Of a stretch of 64,000 bases of DNA, positions 62,933 to 64,000 are shown one piece after another (the stretch's first letter is position 1; each line of letters begins with the position of its first letter). Where the stretch lies: assembly GCA_017624675.1 (NCBI GenBank), contig JAGAMO010000029.1, positions 51,724 to 115,723 of the forward strand, given 5' to 3'. Source of the DNA: Clostridia bacterium (lineage in GTDB: Bacteria > Bacillota > Clostridia > Oscillospirales > Acutalibacteraceae). The notes below the pieces were generated by a model. The model was given only the letters and a program-made list of their open reading frames with translations, ran no database searches and had not been told where the DNA came from. The position numbers and the translations under genes were made by a program.

Positions 62933-63359
62933 AATTTTCTAAGAAAGCAATCGCTTCTTGGTATTTATTTCTTCTTTCCAAAGCCTTTTCATCAACAACT
63001 TCTAATCGGGTTAAATCAGAGTTATGTCTTAAATCGGCGAGTTTTACAACCCTTGCAATAGGATTGTTCTTTATCTCTTTTACATAATCCATATATTTCA
63101 CACCGTCAGCATGGGTCATCAAGGAAATTGCATCAAGCACAGCATCGCTAAAGCCTTTTTCTCTTAAATCATCAATGGTATAATCACTGTCCTCAACCAC
63201 ATCGTGCAACAAGGCAACAATGATTGTTTCCTCGGTTTCCATTTGCTCGGCTAAATGGATCGGATGAAAAACATAAGGGATTCCACTTTTGTCTTTTTGC
63301 TTCATATGTACTTCGAAGCATAATTTCATAGCTTCTTGAGTCATTTTAGTATATATCAT
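62931..63359 (-). CDS. HD-domain hydrolase, RelA/SpoT-hydrolase-like (MESH1 type)
   Basis: 142 residues. Motifs PYVFHPIHLAEQM (His), VALLHDVVEDSDYT (HD plus ED) and KLADLRHNSDL match the Mn-dependent (p)ppGpp 3'-pyrophosphohydrolase domain of Rel/SpoT enzymes without the synthetase or regulatory parts. Small stand-alone hydrolases of this type degrade alarmones or NADPH; which one here is not known. It has its own GAGGTG ribosome site and no partner genes. Confidence 0.88.
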   Translation of the reverse strand: MIYTKMTQEAMKLCFEVHMKQKDKSGIPYVFHPIHLAEQMETEETIIVALLHDVVEDSDYTIDDLREKGFSDAVLDAISLMTHADGVKYMDYVKEIKNNPIARVVKLADLRHNSDLTRLEVVDEKALERRNKYQEAIAFLEN

Positions 63360-63423
63360 TATAATACACCTCTATATAAAATTATAACATAAATCTTTAA
63401 AAAGAAAAGTATTTTATAAATAC

Positions 63424-63452
63424 TTGACAAGGATAAAAAAATATGCTATTAT
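63424..63452 (+). promoter_or_regulatory. Promoter of the small conserved gene
   Basis: TTGACA (63424-63429), 17 bases, TATTAT (63447-63452), giving an untranslated leader of about 118 bases. Confidence 0.75.
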
Positions 63453-63458
63453 AACACC

Positions 63459-63576
63459 ACAAATTTCCAGCTTATTTTACAAAGGATTGAATTTTCCACA
63501 GGAAAATTCTGCCCATTTGTAGGATAGGCTTTTTTTATTGCCTACCTATATAAAATTGAATATAGGAGGAAAAATT
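63459..63576 (+). promoter_or_regulatory. Structured leader of the small gene, possible cis-regulatory RNA
   Basis: The leader holds a GAATTTTCC-ACA-GGAAAATTC hairpin (63489-63509) and a TAGGC / GCCTA stem around a T-rich loop (about 63525-63545) with a run of seven T in it. The T-run after GGATAGGC could act as an attenuator in another fold. No known riboswitch class was recognised. Confidence 0.4.
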
Positions 63577-63789
63577 ATGGGTTACTATTCCGACCCTACT
63601 GCTTCGGCAGCATTGGGTAACATCAACCGTGAGTTTTCGAAGTTGGAGAAAAAAGCAAAAAAACTTCGCAAACTTTACGAAGAAGGCAAACTTTCCGATA
63701 ACGCTTTGAACAAAGCACACTGCCAATTCAAGGGCATCTACAAACATGTCCTCGACAACATTCTCGAAGCCGAGGAAGAAAACACCTAA
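63577..63789 (+). CDS. Small conserved hypothetical protein, 70 residues
   Basis: Starts at the ATG at 63577 with a perfect AGGAGG 7 bases upstream; an upstream TTG would swallow that site. It opens with MGYYSDPTASAALGNINREF and continues as a charged helix (SKLEKKAKKLRKLYEEGKL) and a helix with GIYKHVLDNILEAEEEN. I recall similar MGYY-DPTA starts among short hypothetical proteins of gut Clostridia, but no function. It has its own promoter, long leader and terminator, so it is expressed as a single gene. Confidence 0.82.
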   Translation: MGYYSDPTASAALGNINREFSKLEKKAKKLRKLYEEGKLSDNALNKAHCQFKGIYKHVLDNILEAEEENT

Positions 63790-63791
63790 CA

Positions 63792-63823
63792 CAAACCCCT
63801 CGGATTTCTCCGAGGGGTTTTGT
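63792..63823 (+). terminator. Terminator of the small gene
   Basis: AAACCCCTCGG pairs with CCGAGGGGTTT, followed by TGTTTT. Confidence 0.85.
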
Positions 63824-63917
63824 TTTGCTTGTTAGTACAGCAATTATTTGTTATCCTTAATAGCAGCCTGTGGTGCTATACACAAAAGGGGGAAATATAT
63901 ACATATTAAAGATAAAA

Positions 63918-64000
63918 CTATAAATTTACTGAATAATCCTTTTTAAAACCGTGCGCTCCGAAAATCTGCCACTTCCCTACGCCCAATCGTTGTAAAATAG
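63918..64000 (-). other. Possible C-terminal end of a gene running in from the right edge
   Basis: The reverse frame gives 26 codons from the edge (LQRLGVGKWQIFGAHGF and on) to a TAG at 63918-63920. The residue mix is protein-like, but the piece is too short to be sure. The rest of 63824-64000 holds only a TAGCA/TGCTA hairpin near 63870 and A/T-rich sequence. Confidence 0.25.

Overview
The window is a low-GC Firmicutes chromosome segment, most likely from an anaerobic, endospore-forming gut member of class Clostridia (Oscillospirales/Ruminococcaceae type). The evidence is SpoIVA, a CwlD-type cortex amidase, a SPOCS/LysM spore-coat-type protein, an oxygen-sensitive class III ribonucleotide reductase, an Rnf ion-pumping complex, a flavodiiron protein and FeoAB, together with A/T-rich consensus sigma-A promoters (several are exact TTGACA-17-TATAAT). 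The taxonomic placement is inference from gene content. Most of the window is housekeeping sequence. No prophage, plasmid, CRISPR array, restriction or defence island is visible.

Layout. (1) 1-2300: a large reverse-strand gene, cut by the left edge, that fuses an ECF-type sigma factor to a membrane segment and a repeat-type sensor domain, followed by an unidentified small RNA candidate with its own terminator. (2) 2400-11750: cyclophilin; the operon nrdR-gltX-glnS-nif3-like-hypothetical-BofC-like; an orphan hypothetical; cwlD-radA; and a 56-residue cysteine protein overlapping the radA end. (3) 11830-23810, reverse strand: an SdpR/SdpI-like pair, greA-lysS, a DUF1846 protein and a VanY-type peptidase, lepA, a glycerophosphodiesterase with an MFS transporter, and feoAB. 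(4) 23900-26000: spoIVA, two tRNA-Ser genes and an unusual tandem array of small hairpins. (5) 26000-39750: glycogen breakdown (glgP plus a GH13 enzyme), a SPOCS/LysM protein, a heterodimeric ABC exporter, proBAC and dut. (6) 39750-43000: nrdG, nrdD and a YitT protein. (7) 43000-49000: a broken tRNA-Pro half followed by intact tRNA-Pro, a TipAS pseudogene, a XerC/D recombinase, a two-component system, an amidase and a VTT membrane protein. (8) 49000-58700: a contiguous electron-transfer region (rnfCDGEAB, NusG-II protein, Gx transporter, repeat lipoprotein, ApbE flavin transferase, flavodiiron protein). (9) 58800-64000: glycosyltransferase, purine permease, a HAD hydrolase relic, EamA protein, SGNH hydrolase, HD hydrolase and a small protein with a structured leader.

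How the parts work together. NrdR, encoded near the left end, probably controls both its own promoter and the nrdD promoter 39 kb away: near-identical 16-bp NrdR-box-like palindromes overlap both (15 of 16 bases identical). In region 8, ApbE would attach FMN to RnfG and RnfD. RnfG is unusual in carrying two complete FMN-binding domains. A duplicated-domain lipoprotein sits in the middle with its own perfect promoter and terminator.

The most noteworthy non-routine items are the sigma/sensor fusion, the hairpin array at 25758-25920 whose spacers flip orientation halfway, the transcribed tRNA-Pro half with its inverted-repeat spacer, the double-domain RnfG with its accessory genes, the unassigned small RNA and the structured leader near the right end. 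None of these could be searched against databases here.
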